Source: Centropus unirufus
Taxonomy: Eukaryota; Chordata; Aves; Cuculiformes; Centropidae
Assembly: GCA_013397695.1 (NCBI GenBank)
Contig: VYZI01000389.1
Span: 125,990-189,989, forward strand
Length of the DNA: 64,000 bases
Reading direction: 5' to 3'
The notes under the pieces are model-generated. The model saw only the letters and a program-made list of their open reading frames with translations. It ran no database searches and was not told the origin of the DNA. Of this stretch, positions 36,266-49,390 are shown piece by piece; positions within the stretch are counted from its first letter, which is position 1, and each line of letters starts with the position of its first letter. The position numbers and the translations under genes are program-made.

Positions 36266-37067
36266 AAATCTAAGTACGTGTAAGTGTTAAAGAAAGTTGG
36301 AAAGTGTTAGAAATGAACTAATAAGTGGAGGTACCTGGTGCTAGAGTGGAAGAAGCTTGATAGAGTTGCAGTTCATGGATGTTTCCTGGGCGTAGATCAT
36401 GTTGTATATTAGAAACATAAGTTTTGCCCTTTAATGGACATAGTTAAGAATATAAGTAAGGAGAAGAAAATGATACTGGTGCTAGCCTTTGGTAGGGGCA
36501 TAACCACCCAGAATTTCCTCTGTTGTCACAGACCCCTCTGTTGGATTCATCCATCCTTAGATAATTATCTAAAACATATGGCATGAGATACCCTCTAAAG
36601 TGACCTTTTACTGATAAAAGCAGGAAACCTGACTTAACACAGGGGCTTACATTTTAAATAGCTGAGGTGAAGTGAGGTTAATTCTACCCTGAACATTCAA
36701 TCTAAGTTAATCACCACGGCTCTGCTTGTCAGCTCTGTAAAGACAGGTGGAGCATTCACCCCATCTTTGGGTACTGATTCCTGATTGCTGGGATAAATCG
36801 TCCTCCAAAGTGGCAGCTCCTCTGCACTGATTATAGTGAGTGTGGAACAGGAAAACTCTACATAAATGTGCTCCGGTGAATTTCCTGAAAATTCAGGCAA
36901 GACAAACATAAAATTTTAAGTCTTTGCAGCAGAAGCCCAGAGATTTTCAAGACCCACTGTTGGGTCCTGACTTTACCACATACTGACTATAGAATGATGG
37001 ATCTACTCCACTTCTTAGCTATACAATGGACTCTTCATTCCTTATGCTAACAGTCTCTCTAGATGCC
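36266..37067. other. Unique sequence between CR1 copies
   Basis: Short ORFs only; no repeat family recognised. Confidence 0.45.
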
Positions 37068-37345
37068 CCCTAACATCATCAAGTCCAACCATCAACTCAA
37101 CACCACAAAACAAATGTCCCAAAGCAGCTCATCTGCACGTTTTTTGAAGACCTCCAGGGACAGTGACTCCCCCATTGTTCTGGGCAGCCTGTTCCAGTAT
37201 TTCACCATGCTTTCAGTAAATAATTTTGTCCTAATATCCAATCTAAACCTCGGCTGGTACAGCTTATGGACAGTTTAGAGAGCAATAAGGTCACCCCTCA
37301 GTCTCATTTTCTCTGGGCTGAACAATCACAATTCCCTCAGCCACT
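37068..37345 (-). mobile_element. CR1 LINE 3' fragment
   Basis: ACATCATCAAGTCCAACCAT, TTTTTGAAGACCTCCAGGGA, TCTGGGCAGCCTGTTCCAGT, CCTAATATCCAATCTAAACC and TCTCTGGGCTGAACAATCAC follow the CR1 reverse-complement order. The extreme tail is missing. About 60 bases between CAGCTTATGGACAG and GAGAGCAATAAGGTCACCCC are deleted relative to other copies. Confidence 0.9.
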
Positions 37346-39955
37346 CCTGATCTCTCAAAGAGCTCATTTCTACTCATGGTTCATTTGAACCATGCATGAA
37401 TTCAGCTTGAATTAGACATCCAATTTTTAAGTGGTCACCTGTGAACAAGTGAAGCCTCTGCCTTCCAAGATATAGATGAGCACAACTGAAGTCTGCCAGA
37501 TGAAGGTAGAGCTCTTAGAGGCTTTTCCATATGCCATAAGTACACAGCAGAAAGTTTCTTTTGGTTTCTGTAGTGAATGTTGCTGCACAGGAAGCAAAAA
37601 TGATCTGAATCTATTATCTTTTCTCTCTGAATTAAGAAACACTCACAAAGCATGGTAACAGTGAGGCAAAAGTGGCTTTTTTCCCATACTAAGTAAATGT
37701 AAAATACATAGGCTGATCAAATGAAGCCAATTGCTTTGGTCTCTTGATGAATTCTCTCATATAAATTTCTAAGCAAGCAGAATGAATTTCTAGGCTAGCA
37801 GGCATACATTTTTAATTAAGAAAAAAGCATTTATTAGAATGGATGAGAGCGCTAAATCTGACCAATATACCTTTGAAGCTCCCAGCCCCCTGCTTTATTC
37901 CGTGGACTTATACTCCCTGAAGTGTGGCATGGCTTTATGTTTCACAGCATCCATAACACGGATTTATCAAAGGTCACTATGGCAACATTCAGGCAGTCCG
38001 AGACAAATACATGTAAGAGCATAGAAACAGGACAAAACAAACTTAAATCGCCCTGTTCCCACCCAGACTTCTCCCCTGTCCCTTCCACTCAAAGTTTAGA
38101 TCAATTCTACTATTAATACTCCAGTTGATATTACCTCAGCAGAGACTGAAATGCAGGAGAGGGTTCACACCATACATACGGAGAGGAATATCAATTTTGT
38201 ATAGGCACATTGGATGCTCAGAAACACTGGGGCTGTGGGTAACTCTGCAGAATAATTGTATTGGCATGTGTGAATTCTGGGAATCAGAACCTCTTAATAT
38301 TTGTTTTGGCTGTGTTTCCATGGCAATAAGTGCACTTGCTATTAAATCTCTAGTTTATTACCCGTCTTTATTCCTAGTATTTGGGGTAGGGGGTTATTCA
38401 GATTCATTTTGGAATTCTAGGCTGTATATATACATATAATCCTAAACTTACTAACAGTAAATATAGATATGTAAATAACTACAAAGTGAGGAATTCAGAA
38501 TCACAAATCTCTACAGTGGCAACGATAACTAGTTTTCAGAACTGATTGAGAACTTTGAGAGATAACAATCCTCTTTTTCTAATAGTAGTTGAAGTTATTT
38601 TTTTAGCCATCTAACTGCAGCTGAATTTATTTATAAAATATTTATAAATATTTATAAAATATTTATAAAATATTGTCTCACTGATTATTTCGTGAAATGA
38701 GATACTTTTAGCAATTAATTCCCTGCAAAGATGGAAAAGTCTTCAGAACGTGAAAGACTGCAGAATACTTTCTTTCTTCTCTGTGCACATATATATTCAT
38801 ACATTGTTATATATTGCCCTCACAGACTGACACACAAATCCATATGAAAGAGTATCAATGCGACTGGAGTTGCAAAGTGAATTTATCAGTAATTAAGATA
38901 AGCCAAACTAAAAGTTGCTTGTGAAACCTTACCTTTCTCCCTTTTATTACATGTTATCTTGCAACTTAATGATATGGTAGGCTATCATATTTAGATGGGA
39001 ACCTCCTATGGTGAAAACCATGCCCAGGTAGTAGCAGTCATTAGTTGTAAACTTTTAGCCCTATTGTGCAGCAGTTCCTTTGAAGATGTACTTTTTACCC
39101 ATGGTTCAAAGGCTGCTCTAAAGACAGAAGTGTTCATTCCTCCTGGGCATTTAACGTTAATAATCTTCAAAATATATCACTCTGAGATGGGATCTTTATC
39201 GTTATTTTATTAATGGGAACCTGTTAAATAGGTTAGGATTAACATGAAAAATATCTGAGTGCCTGCTTTGGCAAAGGTTTAAGCATTTATACCTTATTAA
39301 TCTCATCCAACTTTCTCTGTCTAAATATATATTTTTTTTCTGAGCTACTTATTCTCTCATAGTCAGTGGGGAGAAACAAACGTATTCTGAGGTGCTTCAT
39401 CTAACATGTCTTGAATTATTATTTTTGGATAAGATGAATTCCCTTTAGGGGGCCTAAGGCAGATAAACCCTACATTATTTATTCATTAGAAGAACAGTTT
39501 TTCTTGATATCAGCTACAGTTCCAAGTGTTCAATCCTTCATTAAGGTGCTGGGAACTAAGGGTGTCAAGGACTTGAGGGAGATCATCTGAACTATGTCTA
39601 TGCTCTGCTTGCCTATCAAACCTCAGAAACTCAAGTAAGAACACACAAAAACAAATCCATAAGTGGCCACTTGGGTGAAGTTTGCACTAGGTCACTTTAT
39701 TCGAGTCATCCAGCGGCTGGGGGCACGAGGCAGAGTCTGATCCTGAAGTTAGGGTTTAATTTATGTAAATGTATTTCAGATTCAATGACAAAAGAGGAAA
39801 GGTGATAAAGCTGGCAACCTCATATGCTAATTGCTCCCCCTCAGCTGTAGACCTTGCATGTACTGTTCTCCTCGAGAATATCAAGGGAAAACCAGCACTA
39901 TGTCATGAAATAAAAACCAGCATCAAGTACGTGTTTTAAAGGGCTAATATATTGA
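37346..39955. other. 2.6 kb unique sequence with an AT minisatellite
   Basis: Only short unassigned ORFs are present (the longest 104 codons at 38125-38439). A TTATAAAATAT-type repeat lies at 38625-38674. No gene is supported. Confidence 0.45.
38625..38674. repeat. AT-rich tandem repeat, 10-12 bp unit
   Basis: About four to five copies of a TTTATAAAATA-like unit run in tandem. Each unit can also pair with its neighbour because ATTTATAAAT is nearly self-complementary. Confidence 0.85.
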
Positions 39956-40127
39956 AGGTTGCCCAGCGAATTCATGGCTGCCCCATCCCTAGAGGTGTTC
40001 AAGGCCAGGCTGGATGAGGCTTTGAGCACTGTGGTCCAGTGGAAGGTGTCTCTGTCCATGGCAGAGGGGTTGGAACTGGATGATCTTTAAGGTCCCTTCC
40101 AACCCAAATCGTTCTGTTTCTATGATT
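39956..40127 (+). mobile_element. CR1 LINE 3' end, about 170 bp
   Basis: The sense strand shows TGCCCCATCCCTAGAGGTGT, TCAAGGCCAGGCTGGATGAG, CTTTGAGCACTGTGGTCCAG, GGTTGGAACTGGATGATCTT, TAAGGTCCCTTCCAACCCAA and TTCTATGATT. The well-kept sequence suggests a comparatively young copy. Confidence 0.94.
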
Positions 40128-43100
40128 AAAAAGTTTTCAGACTGTCTTATTTTGCAGTTTCTAACATTGAAGAACTTGATTTTGTAGCCCCAAGATTGTC
40201 CTTCTAGTGCCCCCTCAGTACATTTTTCTATTAATTATTTAAAAAAGGGGGAACATTTTTAATGTATTTTGGCATGTGGCCTCGTATGGACACTTAACAG
40301 GTCTTCCTGGGGTTTGTGTTACCCGTGTTTGTTCATTCCCTAGAAGAAGGAATGAATCCTGCTCCCTTTCTTTTGCTTAGAACATAATAGTCCTGTTGGA
40401 TTTTTAATGTCTTCTAGTCTCAGGATGTGTAATATACCAAATTCCCTATTTTAAGTTCTCCAGGGAATTGTGTCCAAAATATTCTTGAGTCAATAAATGG
40501 ACAGGACGTATTAATATATTTATTTGTTTTATACTTCTTCTCAAGAAATATGTGCCTCAGAGTTGACTACTGGTTGCTTTCTTGAAAAAAAACTAATGAT
40601 GGGAGGAATTTGGCTCCAGGGTTTGGTTGTAAAATTTTTATTATATTCTAACTTCAGAGCCACTTGACAGCTGGCAGCATGGATTTTACCTTCTGAAAGG
40701 GTATTAATTTCCTGGCATGTTGAAGTTGATTGATTAAATTATTTTCATATGATTCTAAATGAGTCTTAGAGAATCTTTGGTGATGCCATAAATTTAGACA
40801 TATGCTAATCAGTTATGAAATATGAAGAATTATGGAGCAGTTTTGATCAGTACAAGATGATAAAAATTTGCTAGTGAACACAGAGTGTTAAGAATTCCTT
40901 AAAATACCCACTTTTTCATTATCTGTGCAGTGCATGACATGAGAGTATACTCTATATCAGTAGGACGAGATTTCCACTGATGAGTAGAAATTGGACCTCA
41001 TATTCAAAGCTATTCCTGTTCATTCTTATTTCCCCATAGCTACATCCCATTTGATTAAAAAAAAAAGTCTGCATTCACCTTCACTTCCTATATTGTTTTC
41101 TCATTACTTGAGCCCTGTCTAAACGTGCAGACAAAGAAAAACCCTGTGCATTACTGTTTCAGGACATTAAAGGAATGAATCTTGCTCAGTGTCTAGAGAC
41201 AGAATCATGTAAACTCTGGGTCTGTGTACGTTGCACACAGGAAGAAGGAAACAGATTTAGTGAGAGGATGCACACAAAAGATGGTTCTTATACAGTTATC
41301 TTGGTATCTTTCACCTCAGTGTAGATTTTTCTTAGTTTTCAGTCGGGTTAATACCAGGTTTGTGATTCCTGAATATAATTATTGACTAAACAGATGCCTG
41401 CTGTAAGGCAAACAGTCAGAACTAGTCATCTGAGCATATCTGGTCTTCACAGAATCTATCCAGCATAATCGCTATAGTCCAAGAAGCAACTTATCTAATC
41501 CTAATGTCTTTGCTCATCATGGATCAGATGAATCAATCCTAAAAAATGCTTATATCTCTGTATTTAATGAAGTGAGAACATGGGTTATGAATTGTGATGG
41601 AGACACTTAAGTTCTAAGGATGAAACACACACTGATGCAGCTCATCCTTCCTGTGACTTGAGCTATGATGCCAGAAGTCCTTCCTGCTACTTTCTCACCA
41701 GCTCCCTCTCTGCCTCTCCTACTCCTGCAATGATGCACTCAGCCCAGTAGACACCCTAGTTTGTCCTAAGAGGTGTTCTGTGGTTTCCTTCAGCTAGGAT
41801 AAATCTCATTATTGTCCCGCCCTGACATACAAGGGCAGGGAGCTAGTATTAACTAGTCTATCTGTATTAGCACAGTACTTCAAGTAAGTGTGTTTAGTGT
41901 GGATATCTATACAAGAAGACTATCTTCTCTAAGGAACTAACATATTGTTTTCATTTGTGAGTCCTGATAATGCCAGGATAAGATAGATGAGATGTGAGAC
42001 GTGTATGGCCAACTTTGTTATTTTACACCAGTCCACCAGAAGCTACATCACTGAATTTTTTAAATAATTGCTCTTTGATGGTTTTCTCTCTCCTTCTGAC
42101 CTCTTTCCCCAAACTGTTCTGTTTTCTGCCTTAATGAAATGATTTGAGGGTCTGCATAGACTCCCAATCAGAGAAGACAGACTTTGAGAGAAAGACCATT
42201 GCAACATGAAATGAATATTACTTTCAGCAGTCAGTTGCCACAAACTGAATTGGGGCAGAGATGAACAGTTATTATGAGCCATGAGCAAGGACGTGTGTGG
42301 TATCCCCTTTCTCAGGAGGCCTTACAGAGATGCTGATTCATGTGCTATCTTCCTCCTCTAGCTGAACAAAGTGCCAGCCACTGGGGCTGTCATTTTGCAG
42401 TGTGAAAGACAGACATGAGATGAGCTGGCAAGGGGTTTCCAGGCAGTAGGATAAATGAGCTAAAGAATTCAAAGCCACAGGCTCTCCTCTTCCTACCCAC
42501 CGGATAATAACTGAAGCCAGAAGAGAGATGCAGATGAAATGAGAGAGCAAGAGAATGTGGTTACTGTGCCTAGAGGTATGGTCCAAATAAACACATTAAT
42601 TTTGTTAGGGCTTGGGCCAGCAGGAAGGTCCCAGAGTGGCAAAGAGGGAAGGAGATGAAGGAAGAAGTGGGGATTATGAAGCCCATTGCCTAATGCACGT
42701 TGCCTGGGGTTGCTAGGTGCCTGCTTCAAGGCCACCCACATGGGTTAAATGACACTTGTGAATGACTTAGTAAAACTCTTGGGGCTTGTCAAGGCAGTGA
42801 ACAGGAGTCCCTCTCTTCATCAAAGAAGGAGTCATTTAAAAACTGAGCTGTGAAGGAGGAATCGGAGTTTGTGTGAGGTGGTAATAGAAACACAACAGCA
42901 GCGAGAAAACATGAGGTTTCACAAGCAGGTCTGAGGTGGTCAGTCTTACCTTGCTATCAGCTCCCAGCACTGAGACTGATGGAGTTTTGTTCTCCCCAGA
43001 CCTGGTGGCGGATGCCAGCTTGGAGGAATGAGTCAGGCTCCCCGTTTTAATTCTTTGGATATAAAACTCAGAGTGAGGTACAAGGGAGAGCTACAGTCAC

Positions 43101-44727
43101 ACTTGACAGAGGCCACCTAGAAAATCCAATGTTGTTCTTAGTGGGGTGAGTTACCTCATCCTGAGCCAATAGGTGGGAAAAATCTCAGCACGTCACCCTT
43201 TACCGGTGCTCTGCACCTCCAACTGGTTGCTACAGTCTGTAAGAGCTACAGAAAGGCATTGAAAGCTCTTCAAGCTGAAGGAACCTCAGGAGGCTTTATG
43301 AAAATAATAAAATTTCTTTTTCCTAATCCCTGTTTTCCTTTCTTAATTTTTTTTTTCCTTGCTCGTGAGGCTAAGAAATGATAGGCAAAACTCCAGGCTC
43401 AGATCACTTCCAGTTTCTTGTGTATGAATATATCAGCTCCCAAAATAAATGGAAACATCAGTGTGATTACCGATGCAGTGTTAATTTCATCAGCAAGGAT
43501 TTTCCCTGTATCATTCCACAAAGTCATTTCCTTTTCAAGCAAGCCCAGAATTTCAAGGGTTAATATTAAATATGTCTTGGTCTTTACACAGAAAGAGATG
43601 ATGTGCCTAGAAGCATTGTCATGAAATTAAAATCTGGCCAATGAAAAGTCAGAGATTTTTAAATGGAGAAAAGGCTGCAATTGTGTATGGGTGAAAAGTT
43701 CTTATTTANNNNNNNNNNNNNNNNNNNNNNNNNNNNNNNNNNNNNNNNNNNNNNNNNNNNNNNNNNNNNNNNNNNNNNNNNNNNNNNNNNNNNNNNNNNN
43801 NNNNNNNNNNNNNNNNNNNNNNNNNNNNNNNNNNNNNNNNNNNNNNNNNNNNNNNNNNNNNNNNNNNNNNNNNNNNNNNNNNNNNNNNNNNNNNNNNNNN
43901 NNNNNNNNNNNNNNNNNNNNNNNNNNNNNNNNNNNNNNNNNNNNNNNNNNNNNNNNNNNNNNNNNNNNNNNNNNNNNNNNNNNNNNNNNNNNNNNNNNNN
44001 NNNNNNNNNNNNNNNNNNNNNNNNNNNNNNNNNNNNNNNNNNNNNNNNNNNNNNNNNNNNNNNNNNNNNNNNNNNNNNNNNNNNNNNNNNNNNNNNNNNN
44101 NNNNNNNNNNNNNNNNNNNNNNNNNNNNNNNNNNNNNNNNNNNNNNNNNNNNNNNNNNNNNNNNNNNNNNNNNNNNNNNNTTCCTTCCTCGATAACGAAT
44201 CCAGGACTTGGAAGTGCAACTCAAAGCCAACAGACCCTTTCTTGTGCGTTCATGAAAGAAAGAATCTCTGAGAAACACCAGAATTGCAAACAGAAGCATC
44301 AATGATTAAGAAAAATGTTTTCTTTATTCTTCAACGCTGCAGAATCTGAGATTTTGATCTGCCAAGTTTCACACAGCTCTATTTAATTCTTATTCAAGAA
44401 GAAAGACTTCTGACTCAGAGTCATATCCTAAAATTCTTCTTCATGAAGGTTTCACACTAAGGGCCAGCAATGCAGATCCACTTGCTGATATGATTTTACT
44501 AATCCGCCTATAATGAGGAAGTGGAACAGCTGAGATAAAAGCCTGAGCCCTCACTGTGCAAAGGCATGAACTAATAAGCAAAGCTAAGCTAGTATGGGGG
44601 TCCTGGCACTCCCAGAGGGCATTTGAAACAAACTGACTTTGGTGGTTTTGATCAAAATGGATGCCAAAATATTTAATTGAAGGGTCCAAAAATTAAAGCA
44701 AAAAGTCAACAATACTACCACCTCCCT
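40128..44727. other. 4.6 kb unique sequence plus gap, no gene supported
   Basis: No CR1 or LTR is recognised on either side of the gap at 43709-44180. ORFs are under 85 codons except those running through N. A block at about 40640-40760 has clustered TTGATTGATTAAATTATTTT-type motifs. Confidence 0.45.
43709..44180. other. Assembly gap (472 N)
   Basis: All bases are N. Apparent ORFs of about 200 codons across it are artefacts. Confidence 0.99.
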
Positions 44728-45130
44728 GTTCCTTCATATGAGGAGCAGCTAAAATCAATTGGTCTATTTAGCCTGAAGAACTGAGGGGAGACCCCATCTC
44801 ACTCACAAGCGGAGGAGGAGGAGGAGTAGGTGCTGATTTCTCTCTGGAGACCAACGATAGAAACCGAGGTAATGGCAGGAAGTTGTGCCAGGGAAATGTT
44901 GGGTTGCATATTAGAAATAGGTTTTTCACCCAGAGGGTGATGGAACACTGGAACATGCTCCCAGGGAATCAGTCACAGCTCCAAGCCTGACAATATTCAA
45001 GAAGCATTTGGACAACACCTCATACACACAGTGTGAACGTTAGGGTTGTCCTGTGCAGGGACAGGAATTGGCCTTGAAGATCCTTGTGGGTTCCTTCCAA
45101 CACAGGACCTTCTGTGAGTCTATGACTCAT
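44728..45130 (+). mobile_element. CR1 LINE 3' end, 'CTTGTGGGTTCC' tail subfamily
   Basis: The sense strand shows TTCCTTCATATGAGGAGCAG, GTCTATTTAGCCTGAAGAAC, GGCAGGAAGTTGTGCCAGGG, AGAGGGTGATGGAACACTGG, AAGAAGCATTTGGACAACAC and ATCCTTGTGGGTTCCTTCCA, then TCTATGACT. It contains an expanded GGA triplet run at 44811-44826. The subfamily is the same as at 14338 and 52400. Confidence 0.93.
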
Positions 45131-46971
45131 AATACTATTAGTTGTTCAGTGGCAAAAAAACCCTGATAAACTTACCCCAAATTTCAATGCACATCAGAAC
45201 TTCCATTGTCACATTCATTTATTTGGGGTGGAAAACAAACATCTGTGGACTGTGTTGATATCACTGGAGAAATCCATACATCTGTGTGCTTGCTAGGGAT
45301 ACTGCACACAGACAGGGGATCATGCAAGGGAGGAATGCAGTAAGATGAATATGAACTAAAATTAGTCTGGAATAAACCCTACAAACCATGAGATTTATTA
45401 GCCTATGGAACTGAATTTCTAGAAAAATTGACCCACTAACGTGAGAAATGTAAAACTATTCCCAAACCACACAGTAGAGAACATGCTGTACATCCTTGGT
45501 TAACAGATATATAACCTCCTGAACTGCATTTTCCAGTCTCTGAAACCTAAGAATAATGTTTTGCTGTTTACATTGCTCTGAGGCTACAGAATTTATAACA
45601 ATGGTGCTTTCCTCACAGAAGAGGAGATAGACTTCACCCTAAGGAATTTCCTCTCAATCACTGATTAAATACAATTTTAAAGCACGATTTTTTGTCTTTA
45701 TGTGACATGCCTAAATCTATCCCTACTAAACAAAGTATGCAGACATAAGACCTTTATGAGGATTTAGTGCTTGCTTAAGAGGTTTGGTGGATGAGGGCTT
45801 AAAAAAAGTAGGGTTACTCTTAAACTAGTCGAGGTAAAAGAATGGGAAACCAAGACACAGAGACTCTGAATTATTGGTGTCTGTGATGCTAGTGATGACA
45901 CAGATAGAACAAATGGAATTTGCTGCAAAGCCAATTCCACAATTAATTAACAGAAAAATATGCAGTTTGAAAGACATTTTAGCAGATTACTGCCACTTAA
46001 CTGGAAAACCTTGACAGGCCATTTTGAGATTTGGTGTTTTTCTTTTTACAGGGAGACAGACGTGGAAAATTCCATTGGTTAATATTCTCGTTTTCCTCTC
46101 AGAGAGAATTACTGGTTGCAGATCATTATTACTGTGACAGCTAGCTAGTTAGCCAGAATTTTCTCCCAGGAGTGTAAATTAAAGTGCTAACCTGAATTGT
46201 ACTGGAGATGTGAAGCTGACCCATTTCAGCTGTCAGTGACAGGTATTTAATACCTTTTAATGTGCCTCAGAGTATCCTCTCTGGCTTCATCCATTGCTCT
46301 ACAACAACACAAGGCTTGTTATCAAATCCTGTTAGACACAGGTACTCAAAATACCTTGTATGTCTCCAAGGACATGCCTGAATGATCGAATCAGACATCA
46401 TTCTTCCTGAACAACTTTTCTGGTGCAGAACCTTGAAATTAGCCCATTGATTGGACATGATGCAGAGATGATGATGGTGGGGAAGGGTGAGGAAGACGGA
46501 AACAACAGTGACTGATGAAGCTGGAAAGGACGAGAGGTGAATCTAGCAAACAAGTTGCTGGAAAGTGAGGGGGAAGGAGAACAACTGGGGAAAGCTGTTT
46601 CTACAAAGTGCAGGACACAAAACTTTTTATTATGATGGTGGGACACAAGCAATGCACAAGATCATTTGGATCCTCCAACCTGATAAAGAGAGGTTTTGTT
46701 GAATCACAGTCATCTTCTCCTCCTCCAACATTTCAAAGGGAACTATTCTGAGCCCATCCCAGCTATAATAAGTCTTTGGCATGATTTCCAAGCCCTTGAT
46801 TCCACCCCAGTCTGACACTTGCAGCCACCCACCAAGAAGGAAAGTAACATCACCAAGCATAGCCAGCTGGGCGCTGTCAGAGGCTGCTATAACCTTCATG
46901 CAGGCTGCAAAGGAAGAATCACAGCCCCATCTCAGGTCAAGAGGAAAACCCCTCTGAATTTATATCCTACA

Positions 46972-47007
46972 CTGACATTATCAATCAGGCTGACATTATC
47001 GATCAGA
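46972..47007. repeat. 18-bp tandem duplication
   Basis: CTGACATTATCAATCAGG is followed directly by CTGACATTATCGATCAGA, two copies differing at two positions. Confidence 0.9.
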
Positions 47008-47068
47008 CTGCATCGAGCTGTGCACATGAGAAGAGGGGCAGAGAGTAAATTGCTTTTTTTCTGGAATT

Positions 47069-47094
47069 AAAAAAAAAAGAAAGAAAAGAAAGAA
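47069..47094. repeat. A-rich / GAAA simple repeat
   Basis: A run of ten A residues is followed by GAAA and GAAAA units. Confidence 0.85.
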
Positions 47095-47817
47095 GATCTC
47101 CTAAAAGTATTCATACAAGTTATCTCCATGGACTTACCAAGAAGATATGTAGGCCTTGTTCAATTAGTTCTTGTTTCAGATGGCTGCATTATTACAACGG
47201 TACCTGTTGCATTCATAATTTCCAAGGCTTTCCAGGACTCTGTGTTGGTCATAGCTGGTCAGATTTCTCTAAGAATTGCCAGTCATCTGTGCCTGAGTGT
47301 CTGGATTCACGCTATGAAAGAGAAGCAGCCGCACATGTGGAGAGAGCAGATTTATTTGGAAAGTGCACTGCCCAGCTGCAATGCATCGTCAAAGGCCTTT
47401 CCTTATGATGTGAATGCAGTCATTCGCCATCGTGGGACACATAATGAGGCTACCTCCATCATGTGGTGTGCTTCCCTCTGAGATGAACCAGGCTTGAAAA
47501 GTCAAGTTCTTGCCCCCAAGGATCACATAAATTTTCCCAGGAAAAATACTGAAGGGTTTCAAAAAAGTTTGTGGGTGTAGCTAGAGGGTGCTTATTGTTC
47601 TTCAAGGGGAAGTTCGTGAAAAAGAATCCTAGAGCTCCCTGCCTGAGTTGGGATACAGTTTGCAGACCAGGACACAAAAAATTTGGTGGCTGCAAGCAGA
47701 TATTAAGCTTAAGGAATTCTTCAGTTCATTTTGTTTTGGTTATCCAGATGCTCTTTCAGTTCCATACTCACAAGTATCTTCTATTCTTTTTTTGCATATG
47801 GAGTCTGGCACGAATTC

Positions 47818-47985
47818 TGGATTTTTTTTCCTCATATCCAACCTAAACCTCTGCTGGCACAGCTTTAGGCCATTTCCTCTCATCCTATCAGTTGTTACTT
47901 GGGAGAAGAGACCGACACAAACCTCACTACAACTTCCTTTTAAGTAGTTGCAGAGAGCAATATGGTCCCCCCAGCCTCTTCTCCA
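47818..47985 (-). mobile_element. CR1 LINE, inverted upstream segment
   Basis: In reverse complement it shows TTCCTCATATCCAACCTAAA, CTCTGCTGGCACAGCTTTAG, CATTTCCTCTCATCCTATCA, TTGGGAGAAGAGACCGACAC, AAGTAGTTGCAGAGAGCAAT and AGCCTCTTCTCC. This is the part of CR1 that lies upstream of the last ~150 bases. No tail is present on its own strand. It abuts a plus-strand tail at 47986, and the two may be one insertion with an inverted 5' part. Confidence 0.9.
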
Positions 47986-48066
47986 GTGGTGTTGGGCTGA
48001 TGGGTGGATTGGATGGTCTTAGTGGTTTTTCCAAGCTTAAATATTTCCACAATGCTATGATTCTAC
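47986..48066 (+). mobile_element. CR1 LINE 3' tail abutting an inverted segment
   Basis: The sense strand shows GGGTGGATTGGATGGTCTTA, GTGGTTTTTCCAAGCTTAAA and ATGCTATGATTCTACAG. This matches a CR1 tail of the form GGATGATCTTAGAGGTCTTT ending in ATTCTATG units. It begins exactly where the minus-strand piece ends. Confidence 0.75.
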
Positions 48067-48940
48067 AGAAAAAAATAACAGAATTAAGGACTCCAACATA
48101 TAAGGGAAGATATCCCTACAAAAGTAGCTCCTAGATGATGTTACTAATAAACGTAACTCTTAGCTATATGCAAAATTTGTTCAAAATGTAAGATTTTCTG
48201 CTTCTGAAATACAATTTTCACTAGTTAAACTTCTTATTCTGCTTTAGGCCTCTTGATTTTGGCATTTATCTATTTCAACATAAATGTGTGTTTGAAATGT
48301 TAGAATTTCCTACCGGATGGACGTTTCTGATTGTCTTCAGCGACAGTTTATTCCTGGTTTTGGTCACATCTTTTGCGAAATTTTGGGCTTTGTTTATTTC
48401 CAAAATCATCTGGAAAATATGATTCATGTTCCATATCATCACCAAGATTCAAGACTTTTAAAAATCCCAGATCCCAAGCCCTTGACGACTTGCAATAAGA
48501 CTTCTGGGGCTGGCAATGTCATAATTTCCTAACGGCTCATTTTTAACCTTTTATTTCAGTCACAATAAATGTTACGACATTTTTGATGTCTGGTTTTATG
48601 TTACAGGAACAATCTTAGTATTCCAGTCTTTGAGGACTCAATTGATTAATCTGGCTGAATTCTTTCACCTTGGGAATTGACTCACCCTGTTTTTCCCTGA
48701 CTTCTTTAATGCCTGTTTCTTGACATTTAGATCTCTTGTGTCATAGCAGATTGGTTTCGTATTGAGCGGGCCTTTTCCACTCCCTTCACATTTGCTGTGG
48801 CACCCTTGGGCACAGCAAATCTCAACTCAGACTAAGAGTGGAACAAATCACGTATGTTCTCCATGAAGTTCTCTACATTAGGTCAGTATTTTCATAGTGG
48901 CAGAGGTTTAATCACATTTTTATGCACCTCAGCTATGTGT
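48067..48940. other. Unique sequence, no gene supported
   Basis: A 71-codon ORF at 48317-48532 is unassigned; no repeat is seen. Confidence 0.45.
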
Positions 48941-49055
48941 GATCATAGAATCATAGAACGGTTTGGGTTGGACAGGACCTTAAAGATCATCTAGTTCCAA
49001 CCCCCCTGCTGTTTTCAGGATCTCCTCCCACTGGACCAGGCTATTCTTTAAGATC
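48941..49055 (-). mobile_element. CR1 LINE 3' tip with intact tail
   Basis: GATCATAGAATCATAGAACG, GTTTGGGTTGGACAGGACCT, TAAAGATCATCTAGTTCCAA and CTCCCACTGGACCAGGCTAT match the CR1 3' end closely. Two full terminal repeat units remain, and the copy is only about 115 bp long. Confidence 0.95.
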
Positions 49056-49390
49056 AATATATTCTTGTGAAATACCTAATTCTGGGTTCAAACATCAGCT
49101 TTCAAGAGAAAAACGTCTTTTGATCAGTTTTAGGATTTTTTTTTTCCCCATTTTCTCTTCTCCACCTATCATAAACTGATTAAATACATTCCAAAACGAA
49201 ATCTCAGTCTTTCTGGCCATCCTTCTGTTGCCACATTTCTTCCGGAGTTAATTCGACTCTGTAAGGCAAGACAGATCAGTGTTCTGCCTACCACTAAAGA
49301 ACTGGACCACTGATATAGAATAAGGAAATAACTTAAAACTATGAAAAAAAATTCCATGAGAAAGAAAGAGCTGAAAGGTGTAAGAACTTA
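49056..49390. other. Unique sequence between CR1 copies
   Basis: No gene or further repeat is recognised. Confidence 0.45.

Larger units (their letters stand above)
45131..47817. other. 2.7 kb unique sequence, no gene supported
   Basis: It contains an 18-bp tandem duplication (46972-47007) and an A-rich GAAA tract (47069-47094). A 117-codon plus-strand frame at 47128-47481 has a hydrophobic N-terminal half (VQLVLVSDGCIITTVPVAFI) but no recognisable family. I leave it unannotated as a gene. Confidence 0.4.

Noticed and set aside
43659..44305. ORFs of about 186-204 codons on both strands
   Set aside because: They run through 472 N bases; the open frame is created by unknown sequence.
47128..47481. 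117-codon ORF with a hydrophobic N-terminal half
   Set aside because: Could suggest a membrane protein, but there is no continuous membrane segment of convincing length and no homologue I can name.
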